Origin: Acidicapsa acidisoli
GTDB lineage: Bacteria > Acidobacteriota > Terriglobia > Terriglobales > Acidobacteriaceae
Length of the DNA: 64,000 nt
Direction of reading: 5' to 3'
NCBI RefSeq assembly: GCF_025685625.1
Contig: NZ_JAGSYI010000001.1
Span: forward strand, 1,426,001-1,490,000
Position numbers and translations under genes: made by a program. How positions within the stretch are numbered: the stretch's first letter is position 1; each line of letters opens with the position of its first letter. Positions 18,759 through 25,912 of the stretch are shown piece by piece. A model generated the notes under the pieces. That model ran no database searches and had not been told where the DNA came from. It worked only from the letters and a program-made list of their open reading frames with translations.

Positions 18759-20594
18759 TTACTGGAAGAGGTTCAGGGTTTGGGGGCCTTCGTCGGTTTC
18801 GTCTTCGGGGAAGCCGCCGATGATGCCTTCGGTGGCTAGTTTGTCGATTGTCTTGAGGATGAGGTGCAGGGCGGCTATGGCCAAGATGGTTCGGAGGATC
18901 AGGATTGGACGAGTTTCGGTCTTCAGTTCCCAGTTGACGGTGAACAGGGTGAGTGTCGGGAAAAGGACTGCATAGAGCGTGAAGACGATGGCGAGGTTGG
19001 TGCGGCCGGGCAAGCGCGGGCGAGTGAACGGGATCTGGGTGCGGCCGAGGAAGAAGAGGTCCGCGAAAAAGAGGGACAGGCCACAGCCGTAGATGGCCTG
19101 AATGAGCAGGTTGAGGTAGCTCCCGTGGAGGGCGAGGAGGATGGCGAGGATGGCGGCGGTGAGCGTGAGGCTGCAAAGGAAGGTGAAGAGTTTGGCTGAT
19201 TTTGCTGCGCGGCCGGGGAAGGCGTAGGGGTTTGGCCCGGGTTCTGACTCTGATTCGCGCTGGTTTGGGGTCAGTTTGAGGTTGATGGGGAAGACCCAGC
19301 GGGCGCGCATGTCGACGGGGAAGCTGAAGGCGGCTCCGAGACCGGAGACCATCCAGAAGAGCAGGAGGGGCAGCAAGGCGTGCAGTCCGGGTTGCCAGAG
19401 GGCCGGGGTGAGGATGTGGCTGGGCGACAGATGGAAGGTGACGATGGTGCAGAGGGCGAGTGCGAGGCCGACTCCGGCATAGAGGGCGAGGTAAACCTGG
19501 TAGCGGGGGTTGCGGGCGATGGTCTGACCGATGAAGTGGAAGATGGCGCGGTGCTGGGGCTGCTTGAGCAGGGTTTTCCGAAGAATTACGGCGAGAAGAT
19601 TGCGGGGTTGGGCGCCGGAGGACGGAGAGCCTTCGATGGCGCGCTTTCGTTGCCGCGACCAGGCGAGCGGGTAAGTGAGGATGGCGATAGTGGCGGCGAT
19701 AGCGGTTGCGATGAGGCCGCAGGTGGCGAGTTTTTGAGCTGCGGCAGGGGCGGAGCCTGAGAGATGTGCGTAAAGCCCGAGGAACCAGAGGGGTGGGACC
19801 CAGGTGGCGAAGGAGGAGCGGCCTTCGAGGAGTGTCTGCATGTGGTTGCCGCATAGGGGGAAAAGCAGGAAGAGAAGCAGGAGTGCGGTGACGGAGAGTG
19901 ACTGGAGCAGAGTGGAGACGGTTCGGAACCATGCCGGAGGAAGCAGGCAGACGGTAAGCCCTTGCAGGGCGAGCATGGCGAAAGCGGCGAAGATGCCGGA
20001 GAGCGTCGTCGCGACGAAGTGACTGAGTACGGTGTGGGCGACGTTGCCGCCGGGGCGGGTGCTGAGGGCGGAATACAGAATGAGCGGGAAGATGTTTACG
20101 GCGACGAGGAACATGCCGAGGAAGGCGAGCAGGGCTTTGGCTTTGGCGAGGAAGAGTTCGCCGGATTTGAGTCCGAGGGGCAGGAGGATCAGGAAGTCAG
20201 CGCGATCGGGAAAGAGCATCTCCCACTCGAAGGTGGTGACGGCTCCCATGACTACGAAGCTGAAGAGGACGAAGAAGTAGCGGTCGGCGGCTGTGGCCCA
20301 CAGGTTGCGGTTGGGGTAGTGAGGCAGCAGCCAGAAGGCGACCATGAGGCCGGGGACGGCCGCTCCGCAGAGGGCGCGGATGACGGTGGTTTCGGTTTCG
20401 CCGTCGATAGAAAGAGTGTCGTTGTCGAAGAAGCGGCGGAAGAAGTGGTGATAGAGGATTTGGGCGCGCGAGGGTTGAGGCCGGGAGATTTGTCGTACCC
20501 ACCCATGTCGCAAACTGCGCGCCATGGATGGGGCACCCAGTTCATGAGAGGACGCATGCAGATCGACTGCGAATTTCTGGGTGGGTTCAGGCAT
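18759..20594 (-). CDS. ABC-2 type transporter permease
   Basis: Polytopic permease, 611 residues, with ten or more hydrophobic segments (for example AAVPGLMVAFWLLP, FFVLFSFVVMGAVTTF, FLGMFLVAVNIFPLILYSAL). It works with the ATPase encoded just upstream. The ATG at 20594 overlaps the ATPase stop by eight bases, so the start is fixed by coupling. As a result dispersed repeat A (20496-20539) is translated as residues of about 18-33 (ELGAPSMARSLRHGWVRQ), an insertion into an otherwise dispensable N-terminal tail. Export substrate unknown. Confidence 0.87.
   Translation of the reverse strand: MPEPTQKFAVDLHASSHELGAPSMARSLRHGWVRQISRPQPSRAQILYHHFFRRFFDNDTLSIDGETETTVIRALCGAAVPGLMVAFWLLPHYPNRNLWATAADRYFFVLFSFVVMGAVTTFEWEMLFPDRADFLILLPLGLKSGELFLAKAKALLAFLGMFLVAVNIFPLILYSALSTRPGGNVAHTVLSHFVATTLSGIFAAFAMLALQGLTVCLLPPAWFRTVSTLLQSLSVTALLLLFLLFPLCGNHMQTLLEGRSSFATWVPPLWFLGLYAHLSGSAPAAAQKLATCGLIATAIAATIAILTYPLAWSRQRKRAIEGSPSSGAQPRNLLAVILRKTLLKQPQHRAIFHFIGQTIARNPRYQVYLALYAGVGLALALCTIVTFHLSPSHILTPALWQPGLHALLPLLLFWMVSGLGAAFSFPVDMRARWVFPINLKLTPNQRESESEPGPNPYAFPGRAAKSAKLFTFLCSLTLTAAILAILLALHGSYLNLLIQAIYGCGLSLFFADLFFLGRTQIPFTRPRLPGRTNLAIVFTLYAVLFPTLTLFTVNWELKTETRPILILRTILAIAALHLILKTIDKLATEGIIGGFPEDETDEGPQTLNLFQ
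20496..20539. repeat. Dispersed palindromic repeat A, copy 2 (inside the ABC permease gene)
   Basis: The sequence TACCCACCCATGTCGC...GCGCCATGGATGGGGCACCC matches copies 1 and 3 with a shorter centre. It lies within the 5' coding part of the permease and keeps the reading frame open. Confidence 0.82.
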
Positions 20595-21360
20595 GTTGCA
20601 CCTTCATTACTCCGACTAAATCGCGGGCTAGCTGTTCGGTGTCGGTTTGCTGGACTAGCTGGGCGAAGACGCTTTCGAGGTCTTTCAGCCGGGTGAGTTC
20701 GGTGAGTTTGCTGGGGGCGGCATCGGCGACTACTTTGCCTTTGGAGAGGATGATGACGCGGTCGCAGACGCGTTCGACGACTTCGAGGACGTGGGAGATG
20801 TAGAGGATGGCCTTCCCTTCCCGGGCTAGCAGGACGAGCAGGTCTTTGAAGAGGCGGGCGGTGACGGCGTCGAGGCCGGATAGCGGTTCGTCGAAGATGA
20901 GCAGGGCAGGGTCGTGCATGAGCGCTGCTGAGAGCAGGACACGCTGCTTCATGCCCTTGGAGTAGTCGGAAATGGCCGAGTATTGCGAGGATTCGAGCGA
21001 AAAGAGCGCGAGCAGGCTGCGGGCCTTGGCGTCGATGAGCTTTTCTGGCATACCACGAAGGCGTCCGACGAGCTGGAGATATTCGAGGCCGGAGAGGTGG
21101 GTGTAGACCTGGGCTTCTTCGGGGACGTAGCCGAGATGGGCGCGGAAGGCCGAGAGATCGTCGTGGATGTTGCGTCTGCGGAAGAGAATTTCGCCGTCGG
21201 TGGGCTCGATCATGCCGGTGATCATCTTGACGGTGGTGGATTTGCCGGAGCCGTTGGGGCCGAGGTAGCCGAGGATTTCGCCCTCGGACAGCGTAAAGCT
21301 GACGTTCTGGACTGCGGGGATGGTTCGATAGCGCTTGGAGGCGTTTCTGACTTCGAGCAT
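20587..21360 (-). CDS. ABC transporter ATP-binding protein
   Basis: ATPase of an ABC-2 exporter, 257 residues from the chosen start. Walker A is GPNGSGKST, the signature reads YSKGMKQRVLLSAAL and Walker B LLIFDEPLSGLD, followed by the H-loop in LYISHVLEVVERV. The start at 21360 (MLEVRNASKRYRTIPAVQN) has an AAGGGGA sequence upstream. The frame to 21396 includes bases of dispersed repeat A and is rejected. It heads a two-gene unit with the permease. Confidence 0.93.
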   Translation of the reverse strand: MLEVRNASKRYRTIPAVQNVSFTLSEGEILGYLGPNGSGKSTTVKMITGMIEPTDGEILFRRRNIHDDLSAFRAHLGYVPEEAQVYTHLSGLEYLQLVGRLRGMPEKLIDAKARSLLALFSLESSQYSAISDYSKGMKQRVLLSAALMHDPALLIFDEPLSGLDAVTARLFKDLLVLLAREGKAILYISHVLEVVERVCDRVIILSKGKVVADAAPSKLTELTRLKDLESVFAQLVQQTDTEQLARDLVGVMKVQHA

Positions 21361-21385
21361 GATTCCCCTTTCACCGTCGGGATTT

Positions 21386-21434
21386 GTGGGACCCACCCTT
21401 GTCGCGATAAGACTGCGCTAAGGATGGGGCACCC
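21386..21434. repeat. Dispersed palindromic repeat A, copy 3
   Basis: The sequence GTGGGACCCACCCTTGTCGC...GCGCTAAGGATGGGGCACCC parallels copies 1 and 2; compensating changes (CATG to CTTG, CATGG to TAAGG) keep the ends complementary. It lies in the 189-base divergent region between the ABC ATPase and a PadR gene. Confidence 0.82.
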
Positions 21435-21549
21435 AGAGTTGTGGAACTTTTCTACTTTTATCCTGCATACCCTATGTAGTACACTTCTCATAATTCGTCA
21501 AGTATCGACGTCAAGTGCGAATCTGACGTATTGTGATTGCGAGTGTGCG

Positions 21550-21864
21550 ATGAGTTCCGGAAAGCTTTCCCATAGCGTGGCGATTATCCTGAAGGCGCTG
21601 AGCCTGGGGTACCAGTTCGGCTTCGAGATTATGGAGGTCACCGGGCTGCCGAGCGGCACGGTCTATCCGGCACTGCGACGGCTGGAGCGGGATGGGCTGG
21701 TTTCTTCCAACTGGGAGGCTGAGGACGAGGCTTTGAAAGAGCAGCGCCCGGCGCGGCGGTACTACGAGTTGACCAAGGTGGGCAAAGAAGTGGAAACGAC
21801 GGCGGTGAAGCGGTATCCGCTGCTTTCGCGGTTGCTGCCGGAGAAGCTGGGGAAGTCGCTATGA
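21550..21864 (+). CDS. PadR family transcriptional regulator
   Basis: Winged-helix PadR protein, 104 residues. VAIILKALSLGYQFGFEIMEVTGLPSGTVYPALRRLERDGLVSSNWE is the DNA-binding domain, and the C-terminal helix is short, as in subfamily 2. A much longer open frame begins at 20983, but its first part is antisense to the ABC ATPase and is rejected; ATG at 21550 gives the family N-terminus. The stop overlaps the next gene by four bases, so both probably act together. The ABC pair divergent from it is a candidate target. Confidence 0.88.
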   Translation: MSSGKLSHSVAIILKALSLGYQFGFEIMEVTGLPSGTVYPALRRLERDGLVSSNWEAEDEALKEQRPARRYYELTKVGKEVETTAVKRYPLLSRLLPEKLGKSL

Positions 21865-22763
21865 GTCCTGTGAATTCTGCGAATCGCCTTGAGGCTGCGA
21901 TTGAGCGGCTGCTTCCCTTTGCGAGCGGGCTTGTTCCCCGGCGGGACCGTGCGGACTGGGTGAAGGAATGGCGGGCGGAGCTGTGGCATCGGCGGCATGG
22001 CGACCGGCGCGTGTGGCGGGAGCGCGGCGCCTTACAGGATGCGGCAAGTTTGGTCTATGGGCTGGCGGCCGATGCTGCGTGGCTGCGGGTGGACCGGGTG
22101 CGCGAGGCGGTGCTCGGTTCGGCTTATTCGTGCCTGTGGGTGCTAGCTGCCTATTGCCTGCTGTGCGCGGCGATGGAGCGGGCGGTTGAGGATTCCTGGG
22201 CTGCGTTTTTTCATCTGCTGACGGCGCATTTCTTTGGGGGCTTTGTTCTTGTGGCGGCTCCGGCGATCTTTGCGGCGGTAGCGACGTATCCGCTGAGGCC
22301 GCTGCGGTGCAATCGGCAGCATCCGGGGGCGCGAGGTTTTCTGTCGACGCGGGCGAAGTGGAATTTGTTTCTGGCTGCGAAGGGGATGCTGACGCTGGCG
22401 CTGAGTTTTCTGGCGACGCTTGTGGCGACGGGGCTGGTGCGGATGTTGGTTGGGCGCTACTCGGATTGGTTTGAGCTGGGAATGTATGCGCTGGTTGTGA
22501 CGATCGGGATGCGGTGGGCGCTGCTGAATCAGGAGCAGCGATGCCAGAAGTGTTTGCGGATGCTGAGCCAGCCGACGCGGGTGGGCAATCCGTCGCATAA
22601 CTTTCTGGAGTGGAGCGGGACGGAGCTGGCATGCGCGGATGGGCATGGGCTGCTGCATGTGGCGGAAATGCAGGGGAGCTGGTGCTGGTATGACCTTTGG
22701 GTTGAGCGCGATCTGGAGTTTGATCCGGGTTGGAGCGGGTTGTTCAGTTCGTCCGGCTCCTGA
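21861..22763 (+). CDS. Membrane protein coupled to PadR, function unknown
   Basis: A 300-residue protein, not assignable to a named family. The N-terminal 70 residues are soluble and Arg/Trp-rich (RDRADWVKEWRAELWHRR), resembling the prefix seen ahead of acidobacterial permeases. About four hydrophobic segments follow (SCLWVLAAYCLLCAAM, FFGGFVLVAAPAIFAAV, GMLTLALSFLATLVATGLV, GMYALVVTIGMRWALL). The C-terminus has CQKCLRM and CADGHG, which could bind a metal. The ATGA overlap with padR implies co-translation; it may be a membrane sensor or co-regulator. That role is inference. Confidence 0.78.
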   Translation: MSPVNSANRLEAAIERLLPFASGLVPRRDRADWVKEWRAELWHRRHGDRRVWRERGALQDAASLVYGLAADAAWLRVDRVREAVLGSAYSCLWVLAAYCLLCAAMERAVEDSWAAFFHLLTAHFFGGFVLVAAPAIFAAVATYPLRPLRCNRQHPGARGFLSTRAKWNLFLAAKGMLTLALSFLATLVATGLVRMLVGRYSDWFELGMYALVVTIGMRWALLNQEQRCQKCLRMLSQPTRVGNPSHNFLEWSGTELACADGHGLLHVAEMQGSWCWYDLWVERDLEFDPGWSGLFSSSGS

Positions 22764-22812
22764 AGTCCTTCTCTTGACTGCGGGTCTGCGGAAGATCTCT
22801 TAGACTTTACGG

Positions 22813-23298
22813 ATGATTGCGATTCGGAGCTTTGAGGGCGCGGATCGGGATGCGCTTTGGGCGATTCTGGAGCCGGTGATTCGCGCTGGCGAGGTCTTTG
22901 CGCTGCCGGTGGAGATGACGCGCGAGCAGGCGTTCCGGTACTTTTTGGCGGATGGGAATCGGGTTTTTGTCGCCGAAGAGGATGGTCTGTTAGTTGGGGC
23001 GTATTATCTGCGCGCGAACCAGATGGGTGGCGGGGCGCATGTTGCCAATTGCGGGTATGTGACGGCTGGTTGGGCGGGCGGCCGGGGTGTCGCTAGCGCG
23101 ATGTGCAGGCACTCGCTGGAGTTTGCGAAGAGCGTGGGGTTTCGGGCGATGCAGTTCAATTTTGTGGTGAGCACGAATGAGGCTGCGGTGCATCTGTGGC
23201 GCAAACATGGGTTTCGAGAACTGGCGCGGCTGCCCGGGGCTTTTCGTCATCCGGCGCTGGGGTTTGTCGATGCGCTGGTGATGTGGCGGGAGTTGTAG
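22813..23298 (+). CDS. GNAT family N-acetyltransferase
   Basis: Acetyl-CoA-dependent N-acetyltransferase, 161 residues. Motif A region reads NCGYVTAGWAGGRGVASAMCRHSLEFAKSVGF and motif B NFVVSTNEAAVHLWRKHGF, both in the expected order. The acceptor cannot be told from sequence. It begins 49 bases after the PadR-linked membrane gene and is convergent with a TPR gene 30 bases beyond its stop. Confidence 0.9.
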   Translation: MIAIRSFEGADRDALWAILEPVIRAGEVFALPVEMTREQAFRYFLADGNRVFVAEEDGLLVGAYYLRANQMGGGAHVANCGYVTAGWAGGRGVASAMCRHSLEFAKSVGFRAMQFNFVVSTNEAAVHLWRKHGFRELARLPGAFRHPALGFVDALVMWREL

Positions 23299-23328
23299 TT
23301 AGATGGAGCTGCCCTGAATCGTGTTACT

Positions 23329-23865
23329 TCACTCACATAGCAGTGCAATTTGGCGTTCGCTTTCGGTTACGCCGGCTTGCACATCGACCCGAGAGTAAAG
23401 GTTTCCGGCTTCCTGCCAGAGGGATATTGCGGTTTCTTTTTCGCCTGTGGCGGCTTTCAACAGGGCGAAACCGCGGAGGGTGTTGGCGAGGTCGAGTGTA
23501 TCTGTGCCGGGATGGCGGCGATAGATTTCCAGGGCTTCGGCGTAGCCCGTGGCTGCCTCGTTGAGCCGGTTTGATTCGCGGAGAATGTCGCCGATGTGGC
23601 GGATTGTGTGGGCGAGACTCAGTGGATCGTCGACGGCGCGGTAGATCGAGACTGCTTCCTCGTAGTGAGCCAGGGAGACCTCGATTTCACCTAAGTCCCG
23701 TTCGCTTGCGCCGAGGCGCGTGAGTGATTGCGCCAGAAGGGCTTGATTGCCTTGGCTGCGGCACAGGCTGACTGCTTCGGCGTAGAGGAGTTTTGCGTCG
23801 TTGTAGCGGTAGTCTCTGCGAGCCTGGTAGCCCTGTTTCAGAAGCGACTCGGCGTTGCTCGTCAT
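23329..23865 (-). CDS. Tetratricopeptide repeat protein
   Basis: Cytoplasmic TPR protein of 178 residues with no signal peptide. About four repeats are visible: ESLLKQGYQARRDYRYNDAKLLYAEAV, NQALLAQSLTRLGASERDLGEIEVSLAHYEEAV, PLSLAHTIRHIGDILRESNRLNEAATGYAEAL and TLDLANTLRGFALLKAATGEKETAISLWQEA. It would serve as a protein-interaction scaffold; no partner is apparent. Confidence 0.86.
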   Translation of the reverse strand: MTSNAESLLKQGYQARRDYRYNDAKLLYAEAVSLCRSQGNQALLAQSLTRLGASERDLGEIEVSLAHYEEAVSIYRAVDDPLSLAHTIRHIGDILRESNRLNEAATGYAEALEIYRRHPGTDTLDLANTLRGFALLKAATGEKETAISLWQEAGNLYSRVDVQAGVTESERQIALLCE

Positions 23866-23960
23866 GACAGCGAAAGCTTAGCATGGCCGCGACAGGCTGC
23901 GGGAAGATTCGCTTGCCAAAGATTCGGCCAGTGGGCCAGTTTGAAAATGGACTAACCCTC

Positions 23961-24015
23961 AGGGGCTAAAGCCCTTTTATATTGCGGGGCTTAATGTACG
24001 GGCTGAAGCCCGTAC
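23961..24015. repeat. REP-like pair of hairpins
   Basis: Two adjacent GC hairpins: GGGCtaaaGCCC followed by TTTT (23963-23978), and GTACGGGCtgaaGCCCGTAC (23996-24015) with an eight-base stem. Their GGCTNAAGCC cores resemble one another. They lie in the divergent gap between the TPR gene and the second PadR gene, so they are not simply gene terminators. Confidence 0.62.
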
Positions 24016-24109
24016 TCTTCAGATTGACCCACCAAGATTCGCTCTCCCTTGACATTCGACAGGAGCAGGCGTCATGCTCTTGTCGAGAACCGAGGGGAGT
24101 CGAGGGAAG

Positions 24110-24439
24110 ATGGCGACGTCAAACGATTTGCTGCAAGGCACGCTGGATCTGTTGATCCTGAGGACGCTGGCGCTGGAGCCGATGCATGGCTGGGGGATTG
24201 CGCTGCGCATTCAGCAGCTCTCGAAGGAGGCGCTGCAGATCGGGCAGGGATCGCTTTATCCGGCGCTGCACCGGCTTGAGTATCGGGGATGGATCAAGGC
24301 GGAATGGGGGGCTTCGGAGAACAATCGCAAGGCAAAGTTCTATTCGCTTACAAGGACGGGCAAGAAGCAACTGGATGCGGAGATGGAGAACTGGGACCGC
24401 ATTGCGGGTGCGATTGCGCTGGTGTTGAAGGGGGCTTAG
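24110..24439 (+). CDS. PadR family transcriptional regulator (orphan)
   Basis: PadR subfamily 1-type regulator, 109 residues from the chosen start. NDLLQGTLDLLILRTLALEPMHGWGIALRIQ is the canonical opening, with GSLYPALHRLEYRGWIKAEWG as the recognition region and KFYSLTRTGKKQL as the wing. ATG at 24110 fits family N-termini. An ATG at 24074 has a better-spaced AGGAG upstream and would add 12 residues, so the start is uncertain. Unlike most acidobacterial PadR genes it is not followed by a MacB-type permease; a MITE-like element abuts its stop codon. Confidence 0.88.
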   Translation: MATSNDLLQGTLDLLILRTLALEPMHGWGIALRIQQLSKEALQIGQGSLYPALHRLEYRGWIKAEWGASENNRKAKFYSLTRTGKKQLDAEMENWDRIAGAIALVLKGA

Positions 24440-24553
24440 AGCATTTTAGGAAACGGTGTCAACGGAACAGCAATGCTCGCGTGGCCTTTCTATCAAGGAA
24501 AGGCCACTCTTCACCACTCTTTATGGCCCATACTATTTCCTAAAATGCTTTAG
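24436..24553. mobile_element. MITE-like miniature element with 14-base terminal inverted repeats
   Basis: AGCATTTTAGGAAA (24440-24453) and its exact complement TTTCCTAAAATGCT (24536-24549) bound a 110-base non-coding segment. TTAG directly flanks both ends (24436-24439 and 24550-24553) as a possible target duplication; a TA duplication with 15-base ends (one mismatch) is equally possible. Inside is a perfect ten-base hairpin GTGGCCTTTC/GAAAGGCCAC (24481-24507). The left flank coincides with the PadR stop codon. No transposase is encoded. Confidence 0.68.
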
Positions 24554-24559
24554 ATTCCG

Positions 24560-25717
24560 TCAGAGTTTTGGCGGGGAGACTGCGTCGTTTTCAACCCAAT
24601 AACTGTTTCTGGCCGCTAATTCGAGGTTGGGGTAGTTTTTCAGGGTCAGGCTCACGGCGTGCAGGCCGGTGTGTGGCGACTCCGGGTGGAAGCTCAGCAT
24701 GTAGCGGTTGGGGACGTGGTTGGAGATGGTTTCCAGATCGCGCTCGAGACCTTTGGTGTCTTTAAATGGAAAGTATTCGCCGCCGGTCAGCTCGGCTACG
24801 GTTTCAGGGACATTGCGCTGGAGGCCGCTCAAGCCTGCCAGGACGGCCATCTTGGCAAGGGCTAGCGGAGGCGCGAGCAGGCCGAGGCAGTCGTAGGCCT
24901 GATTGGCGAGTTGGCCTGCGGTTCGGCTGCTGGTGGAGGTGTCAGGATCGCCGGGTTGGGAGTCGGTCACGGCCGGGGTGTCTTTGCCCATGCAGCCGTG
25001 GCGTGGGCCGGGTGTGTCGTCATTGAAGGCTTTGCCTGTTCGGCGTGCGGCTTCGGCCCGGATGGAAGGGAATCCCAGGCTGTAGATGGCGGTGTTGGTA
25101 TCGCTGATGACGCGCAGGGCGTCTTCGAGCTTGAGCCGGCTGCCGCGGTCCTGTGTCTCGCTCAGGAGCAGGATGGCGCGGCGGTACTTTGGCGGCTGGT
25201 CCTTGAGGAGGTCAACGGAATAGCCGAGGGTATCGAGGATGGCTGCGCCGCTGTCTCCGGGGCTGAGGTTGCGGATTGCGCCTTCGAGGGGATCGTTGTC
25301 GGCGGTGAAGTCGAGGGCTAGGTTTGGCGTGCTGTCGAAGGTGACAACGGCGATCTGGCGCGGGACATCGCCAACAAGATTCTCGATCATTAGAGGCAGC
25401 GTGGGATATTTTCCGAGTTCGCGAGCGCCTGCTCCTCCGGTTTGAATGGCGACGACCAGGGCTATCGGCTCTTCGCCCGTGTTCTCTTCGAGCGTGAGTG
25501 GCTGACGGACGCCGTCGTCGGTGAGGGTAAAGTCGCTGGCCGCGAGGGTGAAGACAGGTTCACCGCTTTTCGTGGTGACCATGGCGGGGACGAGGACGAT
25601 CGTGGAATTGGCGGTAATGACGGGAGATTGTTGTGTGGGAGGTGTTTGCGCCTGCGCGAATGCGAAATGAGCAAACGGAATGAAGAGGAGAGCAACAGTG
25701 AGGCGTAACCGGATCAT
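24560..25717 (-). CDS. Secreted VWFA-related protein of the acidobacterial type
   Basis: Exported protein, 385 residues, with a signal peptide (VALLFIPFAHFAFAQA). The N-terminal block STIVLVPAMVTTKSGEPVFTLAASDFTLTDDGVRQPL followed by a von Willebrand factor A-like fold (ALVVAIQTGGAG, IAVVTFDSTPNLALDFTADNDPLEGAI, RRAILLLSE) is typical of the VWFA-related family frequent in Acidobacteriota. The metal-ion-dependent adhesion site is degenerate: the usual DxSxS is IQTGGAG. Function of the family is unknown; adhesion or protein interaction outside the cell is the usual guess. Confidence 0.86.
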   Translation of the reverse strand: MIRLRLTVALLFIPFAHFAFAQAQTPPTQQSPVITANSTIVLVPAMVTTKSGEPVFTLAASDFTLTDDGVRQPLTLEENTGEEPIALVVAIQTGGAGARELGKYPTLPLMIENLVGDVPRQIAVVTFDSTPNLALDFTADNDPLEGAIRNLSPGDSGAAILDTLGYSVDLLKDQPPKYRRAILLLSETQDRGSRLKLEDALRVISDTNTAIYSLGFPSIRAEAARRTGKAFNDDTPGPRHGCMGKDTPAVTDSQPGDPDTSTSSRTAGQLANQAYDCLGLLAPPLALAKMAVLAGLSGLQRNVPETVAELTGGEYFPFKDTKGLERDLETISNHVPNRYMLSFHPESPHTGLHAVSLTLKNYPNLELAARNSYWVENDAVSPPKL

Positions 25718-25874
25718 CAGCTACCTCCAGGCCCTGCTTGTTCGTTGGACGGAGTTTAGCGTGACGGAGTTGCTGATGGGTTGTTCTTTTCCTGTGCCGC
25801 ACGAAGGTGGGGGATTCCGTTCCCAATGCGGGAATTGTGGGGCTCTCTATGGCGAGAGTCCAAAGGACTTAGTC

Positions 25875-25898
25875 AAAAAAACTGGCCTCTGACAAGGC
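25875..25898 (-). terminator. Weak terminator-like hairpin after the TonB receptor
   Basis: On the minus strand GCCT and AGGC (25898-25885) form a short stem followed after a few bases by seven consecutive T (25881-25875), shortly after the receptor stop. The stem is only four base pairs. Otherwise the 195-base gap 25718-25912 shows nothing recognisable. Confidence 0.35.
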
Positions 25899-25912
25899 AA
25901 TCGCATAATGGG

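Noticed and set aside
18649-19932. 427-residue Pro/Arg/His-rich minus-strand frame
   Set aside because: Out-of-frame shadow of the ABC permease; low-complexity composition and repeat-derived C-terminus (CHPERSEGSAF).
20983-21864. 293-residue plus-strand frame ending in a PadR domain
   Set aside because: Its first part is antisense to the ABC ATPase and crosses repeat A; the PadR protein starts at 21550.
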